Assembly: GCA_046152925.1 (NCBI GenBank)
Contig: JBJXFX010000094.1
Coordinates: forward strand, 1-33,130
Direction of reading: 5' to 3'
Length of the DNA: 33,130 nucleotides
Origin: CAMAUF01 sp046152925
Lineage (GTDB): Bacteria > Chloroflexota > Dehalococcoidia > Tepidiformales > Tepidiformaceae
Below are positions 22,874 through 28,949 of the stretch, piece by piece. Position numbers and translations under genes: made by a program. The notes under the pieces were generated by a model. It worked only from the letters and a program-made list of their open reading frames with translations, was not told the origin of the DNA and searched no databases. Every line of letters begins with the position of its first letter. Position 1 is the stretch's first letter.

Positions 22874-23668
22874 CTACTTCGCGGCGGTAGTGTCGGCTCC
22901 GTCGAACTCTGCGTCGACCTCCGGGACCGGCTTGCCGGCAGGCTTCGTCGGTGCTGGGTCGGCGTCTGCCTTCGGCGTGCGCGTTGGCGCGGGTGTGGGG
23001 TCGGCCGGTTTCGGCGTCGCCGTTGGTGTCGGCGAAGGCGTGCGTGTCGGCTCGGGCGTCTTCGTGGGCTCGGCTGTGCGCGTCGGTTCGGGTTTGGGCG
23101 TCGACGTCGCCGTCGCAGTCGCAGTCGCCGACGGGGTCGCCGTGGGCGAAGGTGTTGGCGTCGCCGTGGGGTTCGGTGTCGCGGTCGGCCTGGGGGTCGG
23201 CGGGTCCACCGGCGGCGGGGGCCAGTCGGGGAGCTCGAACGGCGTCTCGGTCGCCGTCCCTCTCGTTGGCTCCGTCACCTTCACTTGCGTCGGCGTCGCG
23301 GTCGCGGTGACAGTTGGCGTCGCGGTTGGGGTCCCACTGGGCGAAGGCGTGCGCGTCGCATCCGCCGTTGCCGTCGGTGTCCCGGTCGGGGTTGGCGTGG
23401 GGGTGGGCGCCGGCGTAGGCGTTGAGGTTGGCGTGTGCTTCGCGGTGGCAGATGGCCCGCCCTGGCCCTTCGCCCGTTGGGTCGGTTGCGCTTCGCCGGC
23501 GGCCTCCGTCGTCGGGGCGATGGCGACGATCACCGCGCCGCCTGCCGACCCTTGAGCTGGCGGCACGCCTTCGGCGGCGGAGCCGAGCGTCAGCGTTGCC
23601 AGCACGAGTGCAGCGGCGCCCCCGGCGACGACAGTGAGCACGGTGGCGGTGCGCGGTGTCGACCTCAT
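22874..23668 (-). CDS. Thr/Pro-rich surface or secreted protein
   Basis: 264 residues starting at the ATG that overlaps the sipW stop by 4 nt. Residues about 9-31 form a signal or anchor helix (VLTVVAGGAAALVLATLTLG). The rest is largely Thr-Pro-Ala repeats of TPT, ATPT and PTR type, broken by a short FELPDWPPPPVDPP segment and ending in a charged tail. Such stretches are common in extracellular linker and O-glycosylated proteins. No enzymatic domain or sortase motif is visible. Because it is coupled to the signal peptidase gene it could be part of an extracellular matrix system together with the TasA-like protein. Confidence 0.7.
   Translation of the reverse strand: MRSTPRTATVLTVVAGGAAALVLATLTLGSAAEGVPPAQGSAGGAVIVAIAPTTEAAGEAQPTQRAKGQGGPSATAKHTPTSTPTPAPTPTPTPTGTPTATADATRTPSPSGTPTATPTVTATATPTQVKVTEPTRGTATETPFELPDWPPPPVDPPTPRPTATPNPTATPTPSPTATPSATATATATSTPKPEPTRTAEPTKTPEPTRTPSPTPTATPKPADPTPAPTRTPKADADPAPTKPAGKPVPEVDAEFDGADTTAAK
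22990..23440 (-). repeat. Low-complexity repeat coding for Thr-Pro-Ala stretches
   Basis: Short imperfect units based on GTCGGC / GTCGCC and GTGGGC (plus-strand view) recur irregularly through the coding sequence. They encode TPT/ATP-type repeats of the surface protein and have no spacer or palindrome structure. Confidence 0.8.
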
Positions 23669-24240
23669 GGCTGGCTCGCCCGGCGCCGCCGCTCCCGGAG
23701 CTCCCACACGGCCCAGCCGAGCAGGATGACCCCGAGCGCCGACGCGGACCAGACAACGAGGCCGGCCCCCAGGAAGGCGCCAACCTGCGGGATGGTCAAC
23801 CAAAGCTCGCCCCGCAACTGCTCGGCGGTCACTTCGTCGCGGTCTGGGGCTGGGTTGTTGTCACCTTGGGTGACGAGCCGCTGCTCGCGTTGGACCGTGA
23901 CCACGCCCGTCGCACGGTCGGTGATCCGGAGCTCTACTTCGTTCACCCCAGCCACCCGGTGGATGGTCGGGATGTTGTCGCCACCCTGGACGAAGAGCAC
24001 GACATCGCCGCTCGAGACGTCGTTGATCGCCACCGGCCGGACGATGATCAGGTCGCCGGCGTCGATCGCGGGCCGCATCGAGTCGGTCGAAACGGTCAGC
24101 ACCTGGTAGTCGAAGAACCGGGTCGCGACCAGGGCGAGCAGCAGGAGCCCGCCGAGAAGCCCGGCGGCGATGCCGGCGGCGGTCAACGCCGCCCCGCGGA
24201 CGATCGGCCGTGCCTGTGTTCGAGGAAGTGCAATGGTCAT
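23665..24240 (-). CDS. sipW: Signal peptidase I, SipW type
   Basis: 191 residues. An N-terminal membrane helix (about 16-40) is followed by VLTVSTDSMRPAIDAGDLIIV with the nucleophile Ser54 in SMRP. The general base is His94 in IPTIHRVAG, where the common bacterial enzyme has Lys; this Ser-His form marks the SipW/archaeal/ER type. QGDNNPAPD carries the structural Asp. A second membrane helix spans about 155-178. SipW enzymes cleave the signal peptides of TasA-class fibre proteins, and such a protein is encoded directly upstream. GAGGGGAG precedes the ATG; a longer in-frame reading to 24468 overlaps the TasA-like gene and is rejected. Confidence 0.92.
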   Translation of the reverse strand: MTIALPRTQARPIVRGAALTAAGIAAGLLGGLLLLALVATRFFDYQVLTVSTDSMRPAIDAGDLIIVRPVAINDVSSGDVVLFVQGGDNIPTIHRVAGVNEVELRITDRATGVVTVQREQRLVTQGDNNPAPDRDEVTAEQLRGELWLTIPQVGAFLGAGLVVWSASALGVILLGWAVWELRERRRRASQP

Positions 24241-24289
24241 CGTGGGCTCCCCTCGCGCGGGTGGTGTGCGAAACAGCAAAAGGGGCGAG

Positions 24290-24323
24290 CCCGGTGGACG
24301 GTGCGCCCCGACCGTCCACCGGG
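24290..24323 (-). terminator. Hairpin between the TasA-like gene and sipW (attenuator or processing site)
   Basis: CCCGGTGGACGGT (24290-24302) and its exact complement (24311-24323) form a 13-bp stem with an 8-nt loop. On the minus strand it is followed by CTCGCCCCTTTTGC. Position between a structural-protein gene and its peptidase gene suggests partial termination that makes more of the first than the second. Confidence 0.65.
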
Positions 24324-24377
24324 TGCCGGGTGTGCGCGGCGGCCTTGGGCGAGGCCGCCGCGCGATTGGGGCGGTGG

Positions 24378-24932
24378 CTAGGGCGCCACGGCGAGGGTCG
24401 GGTCGGTCGCGGCGTTCGGGTTCTCCGCCTCGATGGTGACGCGGTAGTACACGATTTGGCCCTGGCATTCGGCCGGTGCATCCGAGAGCACCTTGATGTA
24501 GGCCGCGAACGGCCCGCCCGAACCGCCCGGCGGGATGATCTCGCCCGGCGAGAGGATCCGGACATCACCGGCGAAGTGCTCTGGCTTGCAGCCGGCGTCA
24601 GGCCGGTGCACGGCCCGGACCTTGAGGCTGCCATCGACGACGGCGAGCTTGAAGTCGCCCTCGTTCACGCCGATGCCCTTGCCGACAATGTTCACGGAGC
24701 CGTTCGGCCCGATGAGCGTGAGGCACGGGATCGCGTCCACGCCCTCATCGGGGTGGGCGAGGGCCTCGTCGATCGTGGCCGTGCAGTTGGGCTCGTACTT
24801 GATTTGGAACACGTTCGAGCCGACGAGAGCGGCGCCACGGGCGGAATCGGACGTCCGCCAGGCGAACACGCCGCCGAACAGAAGGATGCCGGCCGCCGCA
24901 ACAGCGGCGCCACCGGCGAAGAACTTACGCAT
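24378..24932 (-). CDS. TasA/CalY-like secreted protein with SipW-type signal peptide
   Basis: 184 residues. The N-terminus RKFFAGGAAVAAAGILLFGGVFAWRTSD has the short basic start, hydrophobic core and FAW-T end typical of signal peptides cleaved by SipW. The mature part is beta-rich with four Cys (in PNCTA, IPCLT, AGCKP and AECQG) that could form two disulfides. It ends VYYRVTIEAENPNAATDPTL. TasA-class proteins assemble extracellular fibres; this one is a diverged member and fibre formation is inferred. AAGGAGAG precedes the ATG. It is the first gene of the unit with sipW and the Thr/Pro-rich protein. Confidence 0.72.
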   Translation of the reverse strand: MRKFFAGGAAVAAAGILLFGGVFAWRTSDSARGAALVGSNVFQIKYEPNCTATIDEALAHPDEGVDAIPCLTLIGPNGSVNIVGKGIGVNEGDFKLAVVDGSLKVRAVHRPDAGCKPEHFAGDVRILSPGEIIPPGGSGGPFAAYIKVLSDAPAECQGQIVYYRVTIEAENPNAATDPTLAVAP

Positions 24933-25216
24933 CGGGGTCTCTCCTTATGCGAATACAGTGCGCCCCGGGCGGATGCCCGGCCGGTCGTCCCCGGAGGGCG
25001 CGCTGCCCAGGCGCGCCGGTCGCAAGTCGCAAAGGAAAGGCAAAGCTCGCGCATGGCATGTGCGGACGCTGGCATGCCGCCGTGAAGCCGGTGCTACACT
25101 GGCTTGCGCAAGGCTCCCGTCAAGGCATCCCTTGCGACTCGCGCTGGTGTGGTGTTTGCCGCACCGCACCGGCGCTTCGAGGATCACCAGGCATATCCCC
25201 CGGCCGGCCCAAAAGG
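24933..25216 (-). promoter_or_regulatory. 284-bp leader region upstream of the TasA-like gene
   Basis: No coding sequence or known riboswitch was recognised. On the minus strand a TTGACG -35-like box lies at 25123-25118, but a convincing -10 at standard spacing is lacking. CTTGCGCAAG at 25103-25112 is a perfect 10-bp palindrome and may be an operator. Its length and position make it the probable promoter region of the TasA-sipW operon. Confidence 0.3.
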
Positions 25217-25672
25217 TTACGCAGGCGCGAAATTCGCGGCGTACCGGGCGAAGGCGGCGAGCAATGACTTCCACGATCGCCCGCCAAAGGCGCGCGCCTC
25301 GCCCGGACTGAGCCCGTCGACGGTGTGCGTGAGCGTCACCCTAGCCCCGCCCGGCGCGGCTTCGAACCGGACGGTGAGCTCGCTTTCTGGCCCCGGCAGC
25401 CCAGGAAAGCGGTAGAGCAGCCCAATCCGCGCCCCAGGCTCCCAGGCGACAACCCGACCCAGGTCATACCCTTCGCCCGTCGCCGCGTCCCAAATTTCGA
25501 CCAGCCGGCCACCGACGCCAGGCTCGAAACGGATGCCACGGGCGCGCTGCGGGTCGGCCCAGCTATACGGTCCGCGCACGAACCAGCGGTCGATCTCGTC
25601 GGTGAAGAGGCGGAACGCCTCGGCTGGGCCGAGTGGCACGTCGATGGACCGAGTCACCGTGAGGCTCGACAT
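25217..25672 (-). CDS. SRPBCC (START-like, AHSA1-type) protein
   Basis: 151 residues beginning SSLTVTRSIDVPLGPAEAFRLFTDEIDRWF, with RGPYSWADP, GGRLVEIWDAATGEGYDLGRVVAWEPGARI and SELTVRFEAAPGGARVTLTHTVDGL. This is an AHSA1-type START-fold domain that binds a hydrophobic ligand in a deep cavity. It is clearly paralogous to the SRPBCC half of the protein at 26914-27765. The start overlaps the stop of the preceding YjbR gene by 1 nt (TGATG). It is the last gene of the ArsR-led operon. The ligand is unknown. Confidence 0.88.
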   Translation of the reverse strand: MSSLTVTRSIDVPLGPAEAFRLFTDEIDRWFVRGPYSWADPQRARGIRFEPGVGGRLVEIWDAATGEGYDLGRVVAWEPGARIGLLYRFPGLPGPESELTVRFEAAPGGARVTLTHTVDGLSPGEARAFGGRSWKSLLAAFARYAANFAPA

Positions 25673-26439
25673 CAGGGCTTCAACAGCCGTTTCGGCGCCG
25701 CCAGCCGCCAGGCGTCGCGGATCAACTCGCCCGAACGCTCCAACCCGGCGTGGTCGACGCGGACGGCGACCCAGCCGCGCGTGCCCTCGTAGGGCGGCAC
25801 GAAGTAGGCGTCCGCGGCCTGATCCACGAGCAAGGCCGTCGCCTCGTGCGTTGACCGGAGCCAGAGTTCGCAGCCCTTTCCAGCCTCGCGGTCGTGCAGG
25901 TAGCCGAACATCTTGCCGGCGACCCGGAACGTCGGCCGCCCCCAGGCTTCCTTCTCCTCGACTTCTGGGTGGGCGAGAAACAGCCCCCTCAGCGCCTGGG
26001 CTTCGTCGCTGAGGTTCCAGATGCTCGGGTCGACGGGCCGCATCGGCGGGAGGCGGTCGATTGCGTCCAAGGCCGCGCCGATCGCCATCCGGTCGATGGC
26101 CGCCGCGACCTTCTTCGGCGCCGTCAGCCGGTAGCTCTCCTCCACGAGGCTTGCGACCTGGTCCCAATCGATCGGCAGGAGGTCCAAGCGGCAGCTCACC
26201 CAGCCGAGGTGGCCCATGAACTGCGGCGAGAGAAACCGGCGCGGGTCCGATTCGATCAGCCCGCCTTGCACCCCCGGTCCGGCCTTGACGACGAGCGTCA
26301 CCATCCGGTCGCCGTGGTGGTTGACCTGGTGGTAGGCGAAGACCTTGCCGCGCACCTTGAACGCGGCATGCGGGCCCGGCGTCTCCTCGTGTTCGGGGAG
26401 CGCGCCGCAGATCAGGCGCAAGCGTTCGAGCGACTCCAT
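25672..26439 (-). CDS. Tandem MmcQ/YjbR-like domain protein
   Basis: 255 residues with two MmcQ/YjbR-fold halves. The first (about 1-115) starts ESLERLRLICGALPEHEETPGPHAAFKVRGKVFAY and ends in LVEESYRLTAPKKV. The second (about 140-255) repeats the pattern with LFLAHPEVEEKEAWGRPTFRVAGKMFGY and LIRDAWRLAAPKRL. Most family members have a single domain of about 115 residues, so this is an internal duplication or fusion. The fold resembles DNA-binding proteins but the role is unknown. It lies 11 nt after the VOC gene and overlaps the SRPBCC gene. Confidence 0.82.
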   Translation of the reverse strand: MESLERLRLICGALPEHEETPGPHAAFKVRGKVFAYHQVNHHGDRMVTLVVKAGPGVQGGLIESDPRRFLSPQFMGHLGWVSCRLDLLPIDWDQVASLVEESYRLTAPKKVAAAIDRMAIGAALDAIDRLPPMRPVDPSIWNLSDEAQALRGLFLAHPEVEEKEAWGRPTFRVAGKMFGYLHDREAGKGCELWLRSTHEATALLVDQAADAYFVPPYEGTRGWVAVRVDHAGLERSGELIRDAWRLAAPKRLLKP

Positions 26440-26450
26440 CGTGATCCAGT

Positions 26451-26903
26451 CTACGCGGGCTTCGAGACGATGTAGCCCGGCATGTTCGCGTTGATCTCCT
26501 CGTCCGTAGGCTCCGCGAACGTCGTCGCGACCATCCAGCGGTGGCCGAACGGGTCGATCAGCGTCGCGGTCCGCTTGCCATAAGCTTGGTCTTCGGGCTC
26601 CCGGACCACCGTCGCTCCGTGTGAGCGGGCCCGCGCCGCGAAAGCATCGACGTCGGGCACGTCGAGGAACAGCGCGACCGTCGTCCCGCCGTAGTGCTTC
26701 GGACTGAAGACCGCGCCCTGTGGCCACTCATCCGAGATCATCACCACGCCGCTCCCAACTTCGAACTCGGCGTGGCCGATGCTCCCGTCGTCATCGGTGT
26801 AGCGGACCGTCTCGACTGCGCCGAATGCGTCCCGGTAGAAGGCGAGCGCTGCTTTCGCGTCATGCACACAGAGGTAGGGCGTGATCGTGGTCGTTGAGTC
26901 CAT
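26451..26903 (-). CDS. VOC family protein (glyoxalase/PhnB-like)
   Basis: 150 residues starting TTTITPYLCVHDAKAALAFYRDAFGAVETVRY, with VGSGVVMISDEWPQ, TTVALFLDVPDVDAFAARARSHGATVV and TATLIDPFGHRWMVATT. The paired beta-alpha-beta-beta-beta modules are those of the vicinal-oxygen-chelate superfamily, near the PhnB-like group. Metal ligand positions are not certain. GGAGG precedes the ATG. It is the third gene of the ArsR-led operon, 10 nt after the SRPBCC-VOC gene. Confidence 0.88.
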   Translation of the reverse strand: MDSTTTITPYLCVHDAKAALAFYRDAFGAVETVRYTDDDGSIGHAEFEVGSGVVMISDEWPQGAVFSPKHYGGTTVALFLDVPDVDAFAARARSHGATVVREPEDQAYGKRTATLIDPFGHRWMVATTFAEPTDEEINANMPGYIVSKPA

Positions 26904-26913
26904 GGCTGCCTCC

Positions 26914-27765
26914 TTAGGGGCGGTAGTCGCCGAAGCTCCAGACGTTGCCTTCGAGGTCCAGGACGCCGAAGCCGCGCGAGTTGTTGTAATCCTTCTGTTC
27001 GAGCGGCGTCACGACGGTCGCCCCAGCAGCCTGGGCGGAGGCCCAAATGGCGTCGAGACGATCGGTGGCGACGTATATCTCACCCGTGCCCACACCGCCG
27101 GCCGCCTTCCGTTGCACCTCGCGGCGCGCGCTCCCCAACATGATCCCGGCGCCGTCAAGCAAGAGTTCGGCATGGCCGACCGTGCCATCTTCGTTCGCCA
27201 CAACGAGCTTTGCTTCAAACCCGAACGCCTGGCCGAGCCAAGCGATCGCGGCCGGAGCATCGTCATACGTGAGACAGGGCCACATGGACTGCATGGAATC
27301 ACTCCTTTGTTTTGCGTCGCCGGTGGCTGCGCTGGCGAACCAGCCCAGCATGGTGTGGTAGCCCGGCCCTTCGCGGCGCGCCGCGGCCTGGTCCGGTGGC
27401 AGGTTGTTGAGGCCGCGGTGTTCGAGCGTCACGCGCGTCCCGGTCGCCGAGGGCTCGAAGCGGACCTCGACTTCGCTCCCCGGTGAGAGCGTGACCGTTT
27501 GGACATCCATCACGAGCCGCTGCCCGGGTTCCCAGACCTTAACCCGGCCGCACTCGAATCCCTCGCCGGTCGCCGCGTCCCAAACCTCGATCCAGCGCCC
27601 GCCGATCCACGGTTCGAGGCGGATGCCACACGCCCGCTCCGGGTCGTTCCAGCTGTATGGCCCTCGCACGTACCAGCGGTCCATTTGCGCCGTGAACAGG
27701 TCGAACGCCGACTCTGGCGGGAGTCCCACCTCGACGCTCGACGAGACCGCATCGACGCCGATCAT
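26914..27765 (-). CDS. SRPBCC-VOC two-domain fusion protein with internal start
   Basis: 283 residues from the ATG after GAGGAG, overlapping the arsR stop by 4 nt. Residues 1-150 form an SRPBCC/AHSA1 domain (AFDLFTAQMDRWYVRGPYSW; WIEVWDAATGEGFECGRVKVWEPG). Residues about 158-283 form a VOC domain (MWPCLTYDDAPAAIAWLGQAFGFE; GFGVLDLEGNVWSFGDY). The linker AKQRSDS is written by a sequence containing AAAGGAG 8 nt before the codon of Met158 (27294), a perfect ribosome binding site. The VOC domain may therefore also be made alone (126 residues), or the fusion arose by loss of a stop codon. No stop lies between the domains. Confidence 0.85.
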   Translation of the reverse strand: MIGVDAVSSSVEVGLPPESAFDLFTAQMDRWYVRGPYSWNDPERACGIRLEPWIGGRWIEVWDAATGEGFECGRVKVWEPGQRLVMDVQTVTLSPGSEVEVRFEPSATGTRVTLEHRGLNNLPPDQAAARREGPGYHTMLGWFASAATGDAKQRSDSMQSMWPCLTYDDAPAAIAWLGQAFGFEAKLVVANEDGTVGHAELLLDGAGIMLGSARREVQRKAAGGVGTGEIYVATDRLDAIWASAQAAGATVVTPLEQKDYNNSRGFGVLDLEGNVWSFGDYRP

Positions 27766-28091
27766 CGTTGCTGCTCCTCGGCGAAGGCCTTGAAACTCGC
27801 CAGTTGGTCCGCCCAGAAGCCCTCGACTTGGTCCAGCCAGCCGCGCAGTGCGAGGAACTGGGCGCGTTCGAGGTGGTAAATGCGGAGCCGTGCGTCCTCG
27901 GGCGGGGATTCCTCGCTGACGAGCCCACTCAGCCGCAGGACCCGGAGGTGACGGCTCAGCGCGGGCCCGCTGGTCGCGGTCGCCTCGGCGAGCTCGCCGG
28001 CACGCCTCGGCCGTTCGCGGAGCAACTCGATCACCTTGCGGCGCGTGGGGTCGGCGAGTGCGGCGAAGGTGCCGTCGATGCTGGGCGTCAT
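27762..28091 (-). CDS. ArsR-family transcriptional regulator
   Basis: 109 residues. The winged helix reads FAALADPTRRKVIELLRE, RRAGELAEATATSGPALSRHLRVLRLSGLVSE and LRIYHLERAQF. The C-terminus has LRGWLDQVEGFWADQLASFKAF, typical of the ArsR subgroup paired with AHSA1/SRPBCC genes. No Cys metal site is seen, so it probably senses something other than metal. It overlaps the SRPBCC-VOC gene by 4 nt (ATGA) and is the first gene of a five-gene minus-strand unit. An inverted repeat in its promoter indicates autoregulation. Confidence 0.92.
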   Translation of the reverse strand: MTPSIDGTFAALADPTRRKVIELLRERPRRAGELAEATATSGPALSRHLRVLRLSGLVSEESPPEDARLRIYHLERAQFLALRGWLDQVEGFWADQLASFKAFAEEQQR

Positions 28092-28098
28092 GGAGATA

Positions 28099-28128
28099 AT
28101 GATTCACGAATTGGTGAATAGTTGTCAA
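28099..28128 (-). promoter_or_regulatory. ArsR operon promoter with embedded palindromic operator
   Basis: On the minus strand a perfect -35 TTGACA (28128-28123) is followed after 18 nt by AATCAT (28104-28099). The spacer contains ATTCAC-N6-GTGAAT (28102-28119), a perfect 6+6 inverted repeat. A dimeric repressor bound there would block polymerase. The start codon is at 28091, so the leader is very short and lacks a Shine-Dalgarno sequence. Confidence 0.7.
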
Positions 28129-28216
28129 GTCGGGACTCGGGTCGCGTTCATGGGTCTTGGCCCCGTTGGCTCGCTGCCTTCGACCACAGCTTCGCCCACG
28201 CGAGGCTCAGGACGCT

Positions 28217-28247
28217 CCCCCTCGCCCGCGAAGTCGGGAGCAGGGGG
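28217..28247. repeat. GC-rich imperfect palindrome (REP-like)
   Basis: CCCCCT (28217-28222) pairs with AGGGGG (28242-28247), and inside it CCCG (28225-28228) pairs with CGGG (28235-28238). The flank GGCTGGGGGGTGAGGGCCCC resembles short palindromes that recur outside genes in many high-GC genomes. It occurs once in this window, between two divergent genes. Confidence 0.4.
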
Positions 28248-28283
28248 CTGGGGGGTGAGGGCCCCACGGCCGATCATGAACGT

Positions 28284-28907
28284 ATGGAGAAGCAGCCGCC
28301 CGGTTGGTTCGCGCCCGTCGCCGTCGCCGTGATGGCCTTCGTCGGCGTCGCCGTCGTCTGGGGCGCCTACCTCTTCGCGACCAGCAACCGGGACGAGCCG
28401 CCCGCCCGGGCATCGCTGCCAACAACCGCCTCCGCCACCCGCACCCCCACGACGGTCTCCCCCACCGCAACTGCCACTCCTCGCCCCCGCGGCACGGCGA
28501 CACCGAGCGCGACGCCGGGCCCGACGGTCGCTTGCCAGCTCCTCCCGCAGGCCGAGGTCGAAGCAGCCTTTGGCACAAAGCTCCGCGCCGACCGGGACAA
28601 CCAGACCGCCGGCGAGCCCTGCACCTACCGGGCCACCGGCGTCGACAGGGCGGTCGGCGCGAGCCTCCGCGTCTTTGGCACGGCCCAAGACGCGCGCAAC
28701 CTCCTCGCCCTCAAGGATTGGGAGCTGCGCGAGATCGCCGTCCGAGGGGCCGAGGCCTACGCCATCATCGACAAGCCCGGCAGCTTCACGGTGCTGATCA
28801 TCAAGGGCGAGGCGGCCGTCCAGCTCGATGTCTTCGACGCCCGCCACCCCTCGCTCTGGGAGCTGACGGCGACGCTCGCCGCCGGCGTCGCCCGCCGGAT
28901 GGAGTAG
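28284..28907 (+). CDS. Membrane-anchored DUF3558-like protein
   Basis: 207 residues from ATG at 28284. A membrane or signal helix at about 9-32 is followed by a Thr/Pro-rich linker (about 45-80) and then VACQLLPQAEVEAAFGTKL with Cys84, and AGEPCTYRATG with Cys113, the two Cys expected to pair in DUF3558-like domains. The family is extracellular and of unknown role in actinobacteria and relatives. Frames open further upstream pass through the palindrome and are not convincing. The ribosome binding site is weak. It is transcribed away from the ArsR operon and lies 42 nt before the helicase gene. Confidence 0.7.
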   Translation: MEKQPPGWFAPVAVAVMAFVGVAVVWGAYLFATSNRDEPPARASLPTTASATRTPTTVSPTATATPRPRGTATPSATPGPTVACQLLPQAEVEAAFGTKLRADRDNQTAGEPCTYRATGVDRAVGASLRVFGTAQDARNLLALKDWELREIAVRGAEAYAIIDKPGSFTVLIIKGEAAVQLDVFDARHPSLWELTATLAAGVARRME

Positions 28908-28949
28908 CGGCCCCAAGCAGTCCGCGCCTCTGGCATACTGGCCCGCGCG

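Noticed and set aside
22990..23440. CRISPR-like or minisatellite repeat
   Set aside because: Units are short, irregular and in frame, encoding Thr-Pro-Ala repeats; there are no uniform spacers.
24933..25216. Riboswitch (cyclic-di-GMP or cobalamin) in the leader of the TasA-like gene
   Set aside because: The conserved core segments of those classes could not be matched; only a palindrome and a -35-like box are visible.
26914..28128. 404-residue protein starting upstream of the ArsR gene
   Set aside because: The extra N-terminal part is arsR read in the wrong frame; the ATG at 27765 has a good ribosome binding site and the SRPBCC domain starts there.
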